Assembly: GCA_963700495.1 (NCBI GenBank)
Contig: CAVOXT010000001.1
Location: 1,178,001-1,242,000, forward strand
Length of the DNA stretch: 64,000 nt
Origin: JACCTU01 sp963700495
GTDB taxonomy: Bacteria > Actinomycetota > Thermoleophilia > Gaiellales > Gaiellaceae
Direction: 5' to 3'
Shown here one piece after another: positions 32,866 through 41,234 of this stretch (within the stretch, counting starts at the first letter, position 1; the number at the start of each line of letters is the position of its first letter). The translations under genes and the position numbers were made by a program. Below the pieces are notes generated by a model. The model worked only from the letters and a program-made list of their open reading frames with translations, did not search any database and had not been told where the DNA came from.

Positions 32866-34095
32866 CTACTGCTTGACGTACGGACGGCCGACGGCTGCGG
32901 GCGGGATCGACCGCCCGATCACTCCTGCGACCGCGATCATCGTAAGCACGTATGGCAACGCCTGGAACAGGACGGCACCCGAGGTCGAATACTCCGGCAG
33001 CCGCTGGGCGAGCGCGCTCGAAAACCCGAACAGCAATGCCGCGCCGAAGGCACCGAACGGTCTCCAGTTGCCGAAGATGAGCGCGGCGAGAGCGATGAAG
33101 CCTCGCCCGGCGGTCATGTTCTCGTTGAACGATCCGAGGAAGCCGATCGAGAGGTACGCGCCGCCGAGCGCCGCGAGCATCCCCGACACCATAACGGCGA
33201 CATACCGAGTGGTATAGACCGAGATCCCGACCGTGTCGGCGGCGCGCGGATGCTCCCCGACGGCGCGCAGGCGGAGGCCGATTGGCGACTTGAACATGAC
33301 GAAGTAGGAGACGACGAGTAGCAGGAAGCTGAGCCAGATCATCAGGTTGAGGTGTCCGAACACGTCTTCGAGGAAGTTCCCGACGAATGGGATCGCGCTG
33401 AGAAAGTCGATGCTCACCTCGGGAACGCGCGGGATGCCCTCGCCGGGCGTTCCCTGGTCGCCGTAGACGTCGATGAAGAAGTACCCCGTCACGCCGAGGG
33501 CGAGGAAGTTGATCGCGGTCCCGCTGACGATCTGGTCCGCGCGCAGGCTGATCGACACGAACGCGTGGATCAGCGCCGTCAGCCCCCCTGCGACGAGCGC
33601 TGCGAGGAGCCCGAGCGGCCACGAGTTCAGCTTGTCGGCTGCGAGGACGGCGAAGAACGCGCCCATCAGCATCATCCCCTCGAGGCCGATGTTCACGACG
33701 CCCGAGCGCTCGCTGAACATGCCGCCGATCGCCGCGAACGTCAGCGGCGTCGCGTAGCGGAGCGTCGCGGCGAGGAGCGCAGACCAGACGACGACGCTGT
33801 CGAGCTTCGCCTCGCCCGAGAGCGTGGCGACGTAGCCGAGCCCGGTCCCGACGATGGAGACAACGATCGCCCCCCAGGCCAGGCGTCCGACCCCGCGCGT
33901 CACCGTCCAGATCCCGGCGGAGATCCCGAGCAAGCCGAGCAGCATCGACCAGACCGGCGAGCGCGCCGTAACCGGCGGCAGGGCGATGAAGAACGCGAGC
34001 AGGCCGAGCACGATCCCGACCCAGGCAACCGCGTCCAGCCCGCGCGGGAGGCGGTTGAAGACCGTCGGGCGGACCGTGGCGGTGGACGCGGTCAC
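32866..34095 (-). CDS. BMP/nucleoside-type ABC transporter permease (second subunit)
   Basis: A 409-residue BPD_transp_2 family permease with about ten membrane helices. TFAAIGGMFSERSGVVNIGLEGMMLMGAF and GEHPRAADTVGISVYTTRY are hallmarks of the YufQ/NupQ/BmpD-type subunit that imports nucleosides. The N-terminal 130 residues form extra hydrophobic segments before the conserved core. The GTG at 34095 overlaps the first permease stop as GTGA. It works with the permease, ATPase and binding protein encoded just upstream. Confidence 0.88.
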   Translation of the reverse strand: MTASTATVRPTVFNRLPRGLDAVAWVGIVLGLLAFFIALPPVTARSPVWSMLLGLLGISAGIWTVTRGVGRLAWGAIVVSIVGTGLGYVATLSGEAKLDSVVVWSALLAATLRYATPLTFAAIGGMFSERSGVVNIGLEGMMLMGAFFAVLAADKLNSWPLGLLAALVAGGLTALIHAFVSISLRADQIVSGTAINFLALGVTGYFFIDVYGDQGTPGEGIPRVPEVSIDFLSAIPFVGNFLEDVFGHLNLMIWLSFLLLVVSYFVMFKSPIGLRLRAVGEHPRAADTVGISVYTTRYVAVMVSGMLAALGGAYLSIGFLGSFNENMTAGRGFIALAALIFGNWRPFGAFGAALLFGFSSALAQRLPEYSTSGAVLFQALPYVLTMIAVAGVIGRSIPPAAVGRPYVKQ

Positions 34096-35318
34096 GCGGG
34101 CGCCTCCGCTGCGAGCTTTCGCCGTCTGACCTTTCGCCGCAGGCTCCAGACGTAGATGACGAGCACGTCGGCGCCGACGAACAGGAGCACGAGCGCCTGG
34201 ATCATCAGCGTCAGGTTCCCGGCGAGCTGCGGCGGAAAGACATCGGGGTCGAGGCTGCGGGTCGAGGTGCCGTAGAGGAGCGCGCCGAACAGGAGCGAGG
34301 AGAAGAGGACGCCGATCGCGGTGTTCCGGCCGAGCAGCGCGACGGCGATCCCGATGAAGCCGATCTGCAGGTTCTGGATGTCCAGCGAGCCGAGCCGGTA
34401 CTGCCACCCGAGGATGTCCATCGCGCCGCCGAGGCCGGCGAACGCGCCGGCGATCGCCATGGCGAGGAAGTAGTTCCGCGCGACGTTGATGCCGCCGTAG
34501 CGCGCAGCCTCCGGGCTGTAGCCGACCGCGCGCACCTCGTAGCCGAGCGTCGTCCGGTTGAGCACGAACCAGTAGACGACGAGCGCGGCGAGCGCGATGA
34601 AGAAGCCGATGTGCAGTCCCTGGAGCAGCGCGTCGCCCCACCACACGCGCAGCTTCACGCCCTCGACGATGTCGTTCGAGATCGGCACCGACTCGTTCGC
34701 GTCGTTCTGGAGTGGCCCGCCGAGCCCGAACGCGTACGTGCCGACCCAGTACGCGATCCAGTTGAGCATGATCGTCGTGATCACCTCGTGCGCACCGACG
34801 GTCGCCTTGAGGATGCCTGCGATGCCCGCCCACACCGCGCCGGCGAGCATCGCCAGCACGATCGCGATGATGGCGTGCGGAACGCCGGGCAAGCCGGCCC
34901 AGACCGACCCGACCCAGACCGACGTGATCGCGCCCATGATGTACTGGCCCTGGCCGCCGATGTTGAACATGCCGCAGCGGAACGCGAACGCGACCGCGAG
35001 GCCGGTCAGGATCAGCGGCGTCGTCACGAGCAGCGTCTGCTGGAGGTTGAACGCCGCCGACACGCGCTCGGCACCCGAGACCCACGGGAAGAACCAGTTC
35101 AGCCCGGTGCCCTGGAAGATCCCCTTGTACGTCGAGAACGGGTTGTGGCCGGTCGCGGCGACGACGATCCCGCCGATCAGGAATGCGAGGATCGTCGTGA
35201 TCACCGGCGTCACCACGCCGCCGGCCCGCTGGTAGATCCCCATTCGAGCCGTCCTGCTCGGACCGAAGCCGCTCGGGCCGTCCTCAGCCGGGACGCCCGG
35301 CTCCGGTGTCGTGCTCAA
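34092..35318 (-). CDS. BMP/nucleoside-type ABC transporter permease (first subunit)
   Basis: A 408-residue permease of the YufP/NupP/BmpC type. It has about eight helices after a charged N-terminus, with FAFRCGMFNIGGQGQYIMGA, TTIMLNWIAYWVGTYAF and LGYEVRAVGYSPEAARYGGI as conserved elements. The TTG at 35318 overlaps the ATPase stop as TTGA, so translation is coupled. Together with the second permease it forms the channel for a nucleoside or similar substrate. Confidence 0.88.
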   Translation of the reverse strand: MSTTPEPGVPAEDGPSGFGPSRTARMGIYQRAGGVVTPVITTILAFLIGGIVVAATGHNPFSTYKGIFQGTGLNWFFPWVSGAERVSAAFNLQQTLLVTTPLILTGLAVAFAFRCGMFNIGGQGQYIMGAITSVWVGSVWAGLPGVPHAIIAIVLAMLAGAVWAGIAGILKATVGAHEVITTIMLNWIAYWVGTYAFGLGGPLQNDANESVPISNDIVEGVKLRVWWGDALLQGLHIGFFIALAALVVYWFVLNRTTLGYEVRAVGYSPEAARYGGINVARNYFLAMAIAGAFAGLGGAMDILGWQYRLGSLDIQNLQIGFIGIAVALLGRNTAIGVLFSSLLFGALLYGTSTRSLDPDVFPPQLAGNLTLMIQALVLLFVGADVLVIYVWSLRRKVRRRKLAAEAPA

Positions 35319-36847
35319 GCGGCTGCCTCGCGCGTCCCGCCGACCATCGCGAAACCGAGCTCCTCCTGAGTCGCAGTCGGCGGGAACTCGCCGACGATCC
35401 GGCCCTCGTACACGACGAGGATGCGATCGGAGAGGGAAAGGATCTCCTCGAGCTCGAAGGAGACCAGCAGGATCGCCCGCCCCTCGTCGCGTTCCTCGAT
35501 CAGGCGACGGTGCACGAACTCGATCGCCCCGACGTCGAGGCCTCGGGTCGGCTGCGCCGCAAGCAGGACGCGCGGATCGCGCTCGACCTCACGGGCGAGG
35601 ACGACCTTCTGCTGGTTGCCGCCCGAGAGCGCCGAGGCGCGCGTCTGGGGTCCACCGCCGCGCACGTCGTAGGCCTTCAGCAGCCCCCGTGCACGTTCGA
35701 TCATCCTGCGCGGGCTCAACGTTCCGAAGCGGGACACGGGCGGCTGGCGATACGCGTAGAGGGCGAGGTTCTCGGCGAGGCTGAACTCGAGCACGAGGCC
35801 GCGCCGCTGGCGGTCCTCGGGGATGTGGCCCATGCCCTCGTCGAGGTATTCCCGTGCGCTTCGACCCGTGCAGTCGTCCTCCCCGACGAAGATCTGCCCA
35901 GACTCGATCGTGCGCAGTCCCGTCAACGCGTCGATCAGCTCGGTCTGACCGTTGCCGTCGACGCCGGCGATGCCGACGATCTCGCCCGCCCGCACCTCGA
36001 ACGACACATCGCGGACCGCGGGGAGACCACGGTCGTCGAGGACCGACACGTTCACAGCGCGGAGCATTGCGTCCCCGGGCTGGGCCGGCTTCTTGTCGAC
36101 GCGCAGCAGCACCTCGCGGCCGACCATCATCTTCGCGAGGCTTGCCTCGGTCGCGCCCTCCTGCGGGATCGTCTCGACGAGCTTGCCGCGCCTCAGGGTC
36201 GTGATCCGGTCGGAGATGTGGAGGACCTCGTCGAGCTTGTGGGTGATGAAGATCACCGAGAGACCCTCGGCGATCAGGCCGCGCAGGATCTCGAACAGCT
36301 CGTTCGCCTCCTGCGGGGTGAGCACCGCCGTCGGCTCGTCGAGGATCAAGATGCCGGCCTTGCGGTAGAGGGCCTTCAGGATCTCCACGCGCTGCTGCTG
36401 GGCCACGGAGATGTTCTGGATCTCCGCGTGCGGGTCGATCGCGAACTTGAAGCGGTCTGCGAGCTCCCGGACGCGTTTCTCCGCCTCGTCGTAGTCGAGC
36501 AGGACGCCGCCGCCGGTCGTCGGCTCGTCGGCGAGCACCACGTTCTCGGCGACCGTCATTACCGGGATCAGCATGAAGTGCTGGTGCACCATCCCGATCC
36601 CCTGTGCGATCGCGTCGCGCGGCGAGTGCATGACGACCTTCTCACCCCGGATCAGGATCTCCCCCTCGTCGGGCGTGTAGAGCCCGTAGAGGATGTTCAT
36701 CAGCGTGGACTTGCCCGCCCCGTTCTCGCCCAGGAGTGCGTGCACCTCGCCGGGGCGCAGGTCGAAGTCGATCGCGTCGTTCGCGACGATGCCGGGGAAC
36801 CGCTTCGTGATGCCGCGCATTTCGAGGACGGGGGTCTCGTCCACCAT
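35315..36847 (-). CDS. BMP/nucleoside-type ABC transporter, duplicated ATPase subunit
   Basis: A 510-residue protein with two fused ABC domains, as in YufO/NupO and RbsA. Domain 1 has Walker A GENGAGKST and IDFDLRPGEVHALLG; its signature motif is the degenerate ISVAQQQRVEILKAL followed by Walker B ILILDEPTAVLT. Domain 2 has the degenerate P-loop GVDGNGQTE, signature LSGGNQQKVVLAREV and RVLLAAQPTRGLD. This asymmetry is normal for the family. It powers import by the two permeases. The gene follows the binding-protein gene after a strong hairpin (36864-36893). Confidence 0.93.
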   Translation of the reverse strand: MVDETPVLEMRGITKRFPGIVANDAIDFDLRPGEVHALLGENGAGKSTLMNILYGLYTPDEGEILIRGEKVVMHSPRDAIAQGIGMVHQHFMLIPVMTVAENVVLADEPTTGGGVLLDYDEAEKRVRELADRFKFAIDPHAEIQNISVAQQQRVEILKALYRKAGILILDEPTAVLTPQEANELFEILRGLIAEGLSVIFITHKLDEVLHISDRITTLRRGKLVETIPQEGATEASLAKMMVGREVLLRVDKKPAQPGDAMLRAVNVSVLDDRGLPAVRDVSFEVRAGEIVGIAGVDGNGQTELIDALTGLRTIESGQIFVGEDDCTGRSAREYLDEGMGHIPEDRQRRGLVLEFSLAENLALYAYRQPPVSRFGTLSPRRMIERARGLLKAYDVRGGGPQTRASALSGGNQQKVVLAREVERDPRVLLAAQPTRGLDVGAIEFVHRRLIEERDEGRAILLVSFELEEILSLSDRILVVYEGRIVGEFPPTATQEELGFAMVGGTREAAA

Positions 36848-36863
36848 CGCGGCGATTCTAAAG

Positions 36864-36893
36864 CGGTGGAGCGGGTTCGCACCCGCCCCACCG
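36864..36893. terminator. Hairpin between the binding-protein and ATPase genes
   Basis: Arms 36864-36876 and 36881-36893 pair with one internal mismatch around a TCGC loop. On the minus strand the stem follows the binding-protein stop by 11 bases and is trailed by CTTTAG. In ABC operons such hairpins stabilise or partly terminate the abundant binding-protein message, reducing expression of membrane subunits. That role here is inference. Confidence 0.7.
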
Positions 36894-36904
36894 TCTGAGT
36901 GCTC

Positions 36905-37979
36905 CTACAGCGTCGACTTCGGCGTGATCGTGCCGTCGATGATCTGCTGCTTCAGCTCGTCGACCTTGTCCAGGATGTCCTGGGTGACCTTGTCGGAGGT
37001 CGTCCCGATCGCGACACCCTCGTTCTCGAGGTTGAACACCGCGTCGGTGCCAGCCTGGAAGGTGCCTTCCTGGATCGCCTTGACCGTGTCGAAGACGGAG
37101 GTGTCGACGCGCTTGACCGCGCTCGTGAGGATGTGCGGGCCGAGATCAGACTGATCGCGGTCGACGCCGATTCCCCACTTGCCCTTCTCCTTGGCCGCGT
37201 CCAGCGCACCGAGGCCGCAGCCGCCGGCGACCTGGAACACGACCTGCGAGCCCTGCGAAATCTGGTTCAGCGCGAGCTCCTTGCACTTGTCCTGCGCGAC
37301 GAAGTCCTGCGAGAACCCGACGAGCACCTTGATGTCCGGGTTGCAGGCCTTCGCGCCGTCCTGGTAGCCCGCGATGAAGATGCTGACGGTCGGGATGTCC
37401 AGGCCGCCGACCGCCGAGATCACCTGCTTGCCGCCCTGCTTTTTCGCCATCATCGCCGCCATGCAGCCGATCAGGTAGCTGTTCTCGTTCGTCGCGAACG
37501 TCAGTCCCTGCACGTTGGTGGGCGTTGCGACGTTCTTCGTGGAGTCCGTGAACGGCGGCGCCATCACGGAGTAGTCGATGATCGCGAAGTTCGCATCCGG
37601 GAACTGCCGCGCGACGGTGTTGACGGCTTCTGCGAGCAGGAACCCGACGCCGATCGTGATGTCGTAGCCATCTCGCGCGGTCGACGACAGGTTCGGCACG
37701 TAGTCGCCGGCGGCCCGCGACTCGATCGCCCGCGTGTCGGCTCCGAGCTCGGCCTTCGCCCGGTTCAGGCCTTCGAGCGCGGACTGGTTGAACGACTTGT
37801 CGTTGAAGCGGCCGACGTCGCAGACGAGCCCGGCGGTGACCGCCTTGGCCTGTGTCTCGGTGGCGGCCGTCTCGCCGCCTGCCCTCGTCGTCGTCGCCGC
37901 CGCATGCGGCCGCGCCGAACGCCAGCAGCAGCGCCGCGAACACGGTCAGCACGGACAGCCACGTACGCCTACTCCTCAC
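36905..37979 (-). CDS. BMP-family nucleoside-binding lipoprotein, apparent frameshift near the 5' end
   Basis: The GTG at 37979 (GAGGAGG with a 4-6 base spacer upstream) starts a lipoprotein signal peptide ending in the lipobox GAAACGGDDDEG. The frame then turns into arginine-rich sequence; the adjacent frame reads GGETAATETQAKAVTAGLVCDVGRFNDKSFN, the classic BMP/PnrA start. One base in 37871-37886 joins them. The mature protein contains GYDITIGVGFLLAEAVNTVA, FATNENSYLIGCMAA and AGGCGLGALDAAKEKGKWGIGVD, which fit BmpA/PnrA purine-nucleoside binding proteins. It is first in its ABC operon and followed by a hairpin. Confidence 0.88.
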
Positions 37980-38056
37980 TAGCCCTCCTCATTCGTCTCC
38001 CTGGTGAACCGGGCGATCCTACATCTGCGTCGGGGGACGAAGCTATGCGGTCCGGG

Positions 38057-40160
38057 CTATTGACTTAACGCAGACGTAACGCGCTGGAGCTCGCCCTCGG
38101 AGATCAGCACCCGGCGGGGCTTGGAGCCCTCGTAGCCCGAGATGATCCCGCGGCGCTCCAGCATGTCGATCAACCGGCCCGCCCGGGTGTAGCCGACCCG
38201 GAGGCGGCGCTGGAGCAGGCTCGTCGAGGCGGTCTGGGCGAGGACGACGATCTCGATCGCCCGGTCGAGCAGCGGATCCTCGTCGGGATCGAAGGTCTCG
38301 TCCCCGTCCGCTTCGACCCGGACGTCGTGCGCCTCGAGCAGCGACTCGTCGAGCTCCTGCTCGCGCTGGGCGCGGCACTGCTCGACGATCAGGGTGATCT
38401 CCTCCTCGGTCACGAATGCGCCCTGCACGCGCTGCAGCCTTGACGTGCCGAGCGGCTTGAAGAGCATGTCGCCCTGGCCGAGGAGGCTCTCCGCGCCGTT
38501 CGAGTCGAGTATGACCCGCGAGTCGGTCTGGCTCGACACCGCGAAGGCGATCCGCGACGGGACGTTCGCCTTGATCATGCCCGTGATCACGTCGACCGAC
38601 GGGCGCTGCGTCGCGAGGACGAGGTGGATGCCGACCGCGCGCGACTTCTGGGCGAGCCGGATGATCGCGTCCTCGACCTCCTGCGGGCTCGTCATCATCA
38701 GGTCGGCGAGCTCGTCGATCACGACGAGCAGGTACGGGAGCGGCTGCTCGCCGCGGGAACGCAGCGCGCGGTTTGCCTCGGGGAGGTTGCGCGCACGGAG
38801 GATGCTGAGCTTCTCGTAGCGGCGCTCCATCTCCGCAACGACGTTGATCAGCGCTGCGGAGGCCTGTTTCGGGTTCGACACCACGGGCGTCAAGAGATGC
38901 GGGATCGATTCGTAGAACCCGAGCTCGATCCTCTTCGGGTCGATGAGGATCATCCGCACGTCGTCCGGCGTCGAGCGGAGCAGGATCGAGGTCAGGATCG
39001 TGTTGATGCAGCCAGACTTGCCCGAGCCGGTGGTGCCCGCGATCAGGATGTGCGGCATCCGTGCGAGGTCGGTCCAGACCGAGCTGCCGGAGATGTCCTT
39101 TCCGAGCCAGACCGAGAGCGGGCTGGCCGTCGCCGGGAGGTCGTCGAAGATGTCCCCGAGCGTGACGATGTTCGGGCTCAGGTTCGGGGACCTCGACGCC
39201 GACGGCCTGCTTGCCGGGAATCGGCGCGAGGATGCGGATCTCGGTCGTGGCGAGCGCGTAGCTGATGTCGTCCTTGAGCGCGGCCACCTTGGCGACCTTC
39301 GTGCCCGGCGCCAGCTGGAGCTCGTAGCGCGTGACCCGCGGGCCGGCGATCTGACCCACGATCGTCGCGTCGACGCCGAAGTTCGCCAGCGCCTGGACGA
39401 GCGCCTCGGCGATCCGGCCGTCTCCTTTTGCAGGCCCCCTCGCGGGGGCCGAGCAGCGCAGGATCGTGCGATCCGGGAGCGCGTAGTCGCTGTGGGACTC
39501 GAGCGTGTCCTCGAAGATCGCCGGGACCGCGATCTGGGTCTGCTCCTCGGTGTGCATGAGCAGGGCCGGCGGGTCGCCGACGACGTCGGGGTAGTCGTGG
39601 ACGACGTCGATCGGCGGCTCTACCACCTTGCGGCTCGGAGGCACGAGCGTCTCGCGCCGGGGCTGCGCGAGCGGGCGCCGCCTCGCGGCCGTGCGAACCG
39701 CACGCCCCGATTGCCGCAGCAGGGCGCCCAGTGACGCACCCGAGAGCAGGAGGACGCCGACGGCGAGCGTCGTCACGCCGAGGATCTTCGCGCCGGTCGA
39801 GCCGAGCAGCGCGGCGACTCCGCCCTCGAGCGCACCGCCGACGAGCCCGCCGTGGTCGGTGCCGAGCGCGAGCAGCAGGCCGAGCGCGAGCACGCTGAGG
39901 CCGGTTCGGAACGGCCGCACGTCGATGAGCGCGCTGCGCGCGACCATCAGGCACCCGAGCGCGACGAGCGCTGCCGGCGCGACGTATGCCGCCGCCCCGA
40001 TCGCGCCTCGGCAGCCGTCCTCGACCCACCCGCCGACGACGCCGCCTTCCCACCCGAACCAGAAGAGCGTTGCGAGGAAGATCCCTGCGGCCGCGAGGCC
40101 TAGCCCCCAGAGCTCAGGGTGGTGGTGACCTCGCTGCTTCCGCGCCTTGCGCTTCTTCAC
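38057..40160 (-). CDS. ftsK: DNA translocase FtsK/SpoIIIE, apparent frameshift
   Basis: About 700 residues: four N-terminal membrane helices, a linker, then a motor domain with GPRVTRYELQLAPGTKVAKV, Walker A GTTGSGKSG and Walker B LLVVIDELADLM, and a C-terminal winged-helix gamma domain (LLQRRLRVGYTRAGRLIDMLERRGII) that reads KOPS-like sites. FtsK pumps chromosomal DNA through the closing septum. The N-terminal frame drifts after VGVEVPEPEP; dropping one base from GGGG at 39186-39189 restores VEVPNLSPNIVTLGDIFDD and the rest of the protein. The GTG at 40160 begins a basic stretch before the first helix; the exact start is uncertain. Confidence 0.93.
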
Positions 40161-40258
40161 GCGCGCAGGGACACGGGGGCGCAGCGGACTCTTACGCTTC
40201 CTTGCGCGCCATGGGCGCGGATTCGACGTGCCCGGGCCCAGCCCTGCGTGGGGCTCGA

Positions 40259-40633
40259 CTACCCGCCGCCGGCGAGCCACGCCAGGATCGCCGCGCGCGA
40301 GAACCGCCACTGCTCGCCGAGCTTTCGACCGGGGAGCTCGCCGGCCTCGGCGAGACCGCGCACGGCGTCGGCGTCGAGGCTGAGCAGCTCGGCGAGCTGC
40401 TCGAGCGTCAGGACCTCGAGCTCCTGCACCGGCACGAACGTGTGCCGTCCCACCGGTGCCCCCCTCAAGGCGTCGATCCCGACCGGCGGCTCGGCCTCCA
40501 GATCCAGCTGGCGGACGAGGTTCGTGATCAGGCGGCTCTTGGGAGTGTCGAGGCGCCGGGACGCCTCGTCGAGCTTGCGCGCCTCCGCGGCGGGCAGGCG
40601 CACGAACAACGGTTCCTTGGGCTGCTTGGACAT
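40259..40633 (-). CDS. Ribbon-helix-helix plus excisionase-type HTH DNA-binding protein
   Basis: A 124-residue protein with two putative DNA-binding domains. Residues 8-44 (LFVRLPAAEARKLDEASRRLD ... SRLITNLVRQL) read as a ribbon-helix-helix with its N-terminal beta strand. Residues 74-122 (LTLEQLAELLSLDADAVRGLAEAG ... GEQWRFSRAAILAWL) form an excisionase/MerR-like HTH_17. The ATG at 40633 is preceded by a TTGATA direct repeat with an 11-base period, a plausible autoregulatory operator for a ribbon-helix-helix dimer (inference). It sits between the helical protein gene and ftsK on the same strand. Target genes are unknown. Confidence 0.8.
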   Translation of the reverse strand: MSKQPKEPLFVRLPAAEARKLDEASRRLDTPKSRLITNLVRQLDLEAEPPVGIDALRGAPVGRHTFVPVQELEVLTLEQLAELLSLDADAVRGLAEAGELPGRKLGEQWRFSRAAILAWLAGGG

Positions 40634-40644
40634 GGATAGCAGGA

Positions 40645-40661
40645 TATCAACGAAGTATCAA
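40645..40661 (-). promoter_or_regulatory. TTGATA direct repeat upstream of the ribbon-helix-helix gene
   Basis: On the minus strand TTGATA occurs at 40661-40656 and again at 40650-40645, an 11-base period, or about one helical turn. The stretch is AT-rich in an otherwise very GC-rich region and begins 11 bases upstream of the ATG at 40633. It could be an operator or part of a promoter. Confidence 0.45.
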
Positions 40662-40679
40662 TTGTGAGCGCGAAGACGA

Positions 40680-41234
40680 TCACGCCGCGAGCGCGCGCAG
40701 ATCCTCGAGTGCCCGCCCGAGCAGGTTCTCCCGCAGGTCGAACAGCCCGGCCCAGAGGCTCGAGCGGTCGATCTCGGTGTGCCACTCGGCCGCGCTTGAG
40801 AGGCCCTCGAGTGCGCGGACGAGCACCGCCAGCTCGAGGTAGACCTGCGTGACCCGCGCAGGAGAGGCCTGGACACCGGCCCGCTGGAGCACCGGCCCCC
40901 ACTCGAGCAGCTCGGCATGGGTCGGCTCCGAATACCACGAACGCCCCTCGGCACGGTCGGTCTCGAGCTCGAGCAGGTAGCGGCCGAGCGGCTCTTCGAG
41001 GCCGGCGAGCGCGGTCTCGACGCGCTCCGCCGCGTGCTGGAGCGCAGCCTCGCGACGTCCGGGCGTGCACGGCTCCGCCTCGCCGCGTGCCCAGCGCTCG
41101 AGCAGACGGCAGAACGCGAGCCCAGAGACTTCGGCGGCGGCGAGCTGCCCGATCACCCGCTGGGCGAGCATCGCGTCGTAGGCGTACTCGGCGATCACGT
41201 CGGCCCACCCCGGCCTGCGGGCAACGACGCTCAT
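40680..41234 (-). CDS. Alpha-helical protein of unknown function
   Basis: A 184-residue protein predicted to be almost wholly helical and soluble, with acidic amphipathic segments (VETALAGLEEPLGRYLLELETD, VYLELAVLVRALEGL). It has no signal peptide, membrane helix or motif I recognise. The layout loosely recalls TorD-like helical chaperones, but no diagnostic motif supports that. The ATG overlaps the rnj stop as ATGA, so it is translationally coupled to RNase J. Its place between rnj and ftsK makes it a candidate RNase J-associated factor, which is inference. Confidence 0.72.
   Translation of the reverse strand: MSVVARRPGWADVIAEYAYDAMLAQRVIGQLAAAEVSGLAFCRLLERWARGEAEPCTPGRREAALQHAAERVETALAGLEEPLGRYLLELETDRAEGRSWYSEPTHAELLEWGPVLQRAGVQASPARVTQVYLELAVLVRALEGLSSAAEWHTEIDRSSLWAGLFDLRENLLGRALEDLRALAA

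Noticed and set aside
39186..39189. Programmed frameshifting in ftsK
   Set aside because: The same kind of one-base break occurs in nine other unrelated genes, so a sequence artefact in a C run is the simpler explanation.
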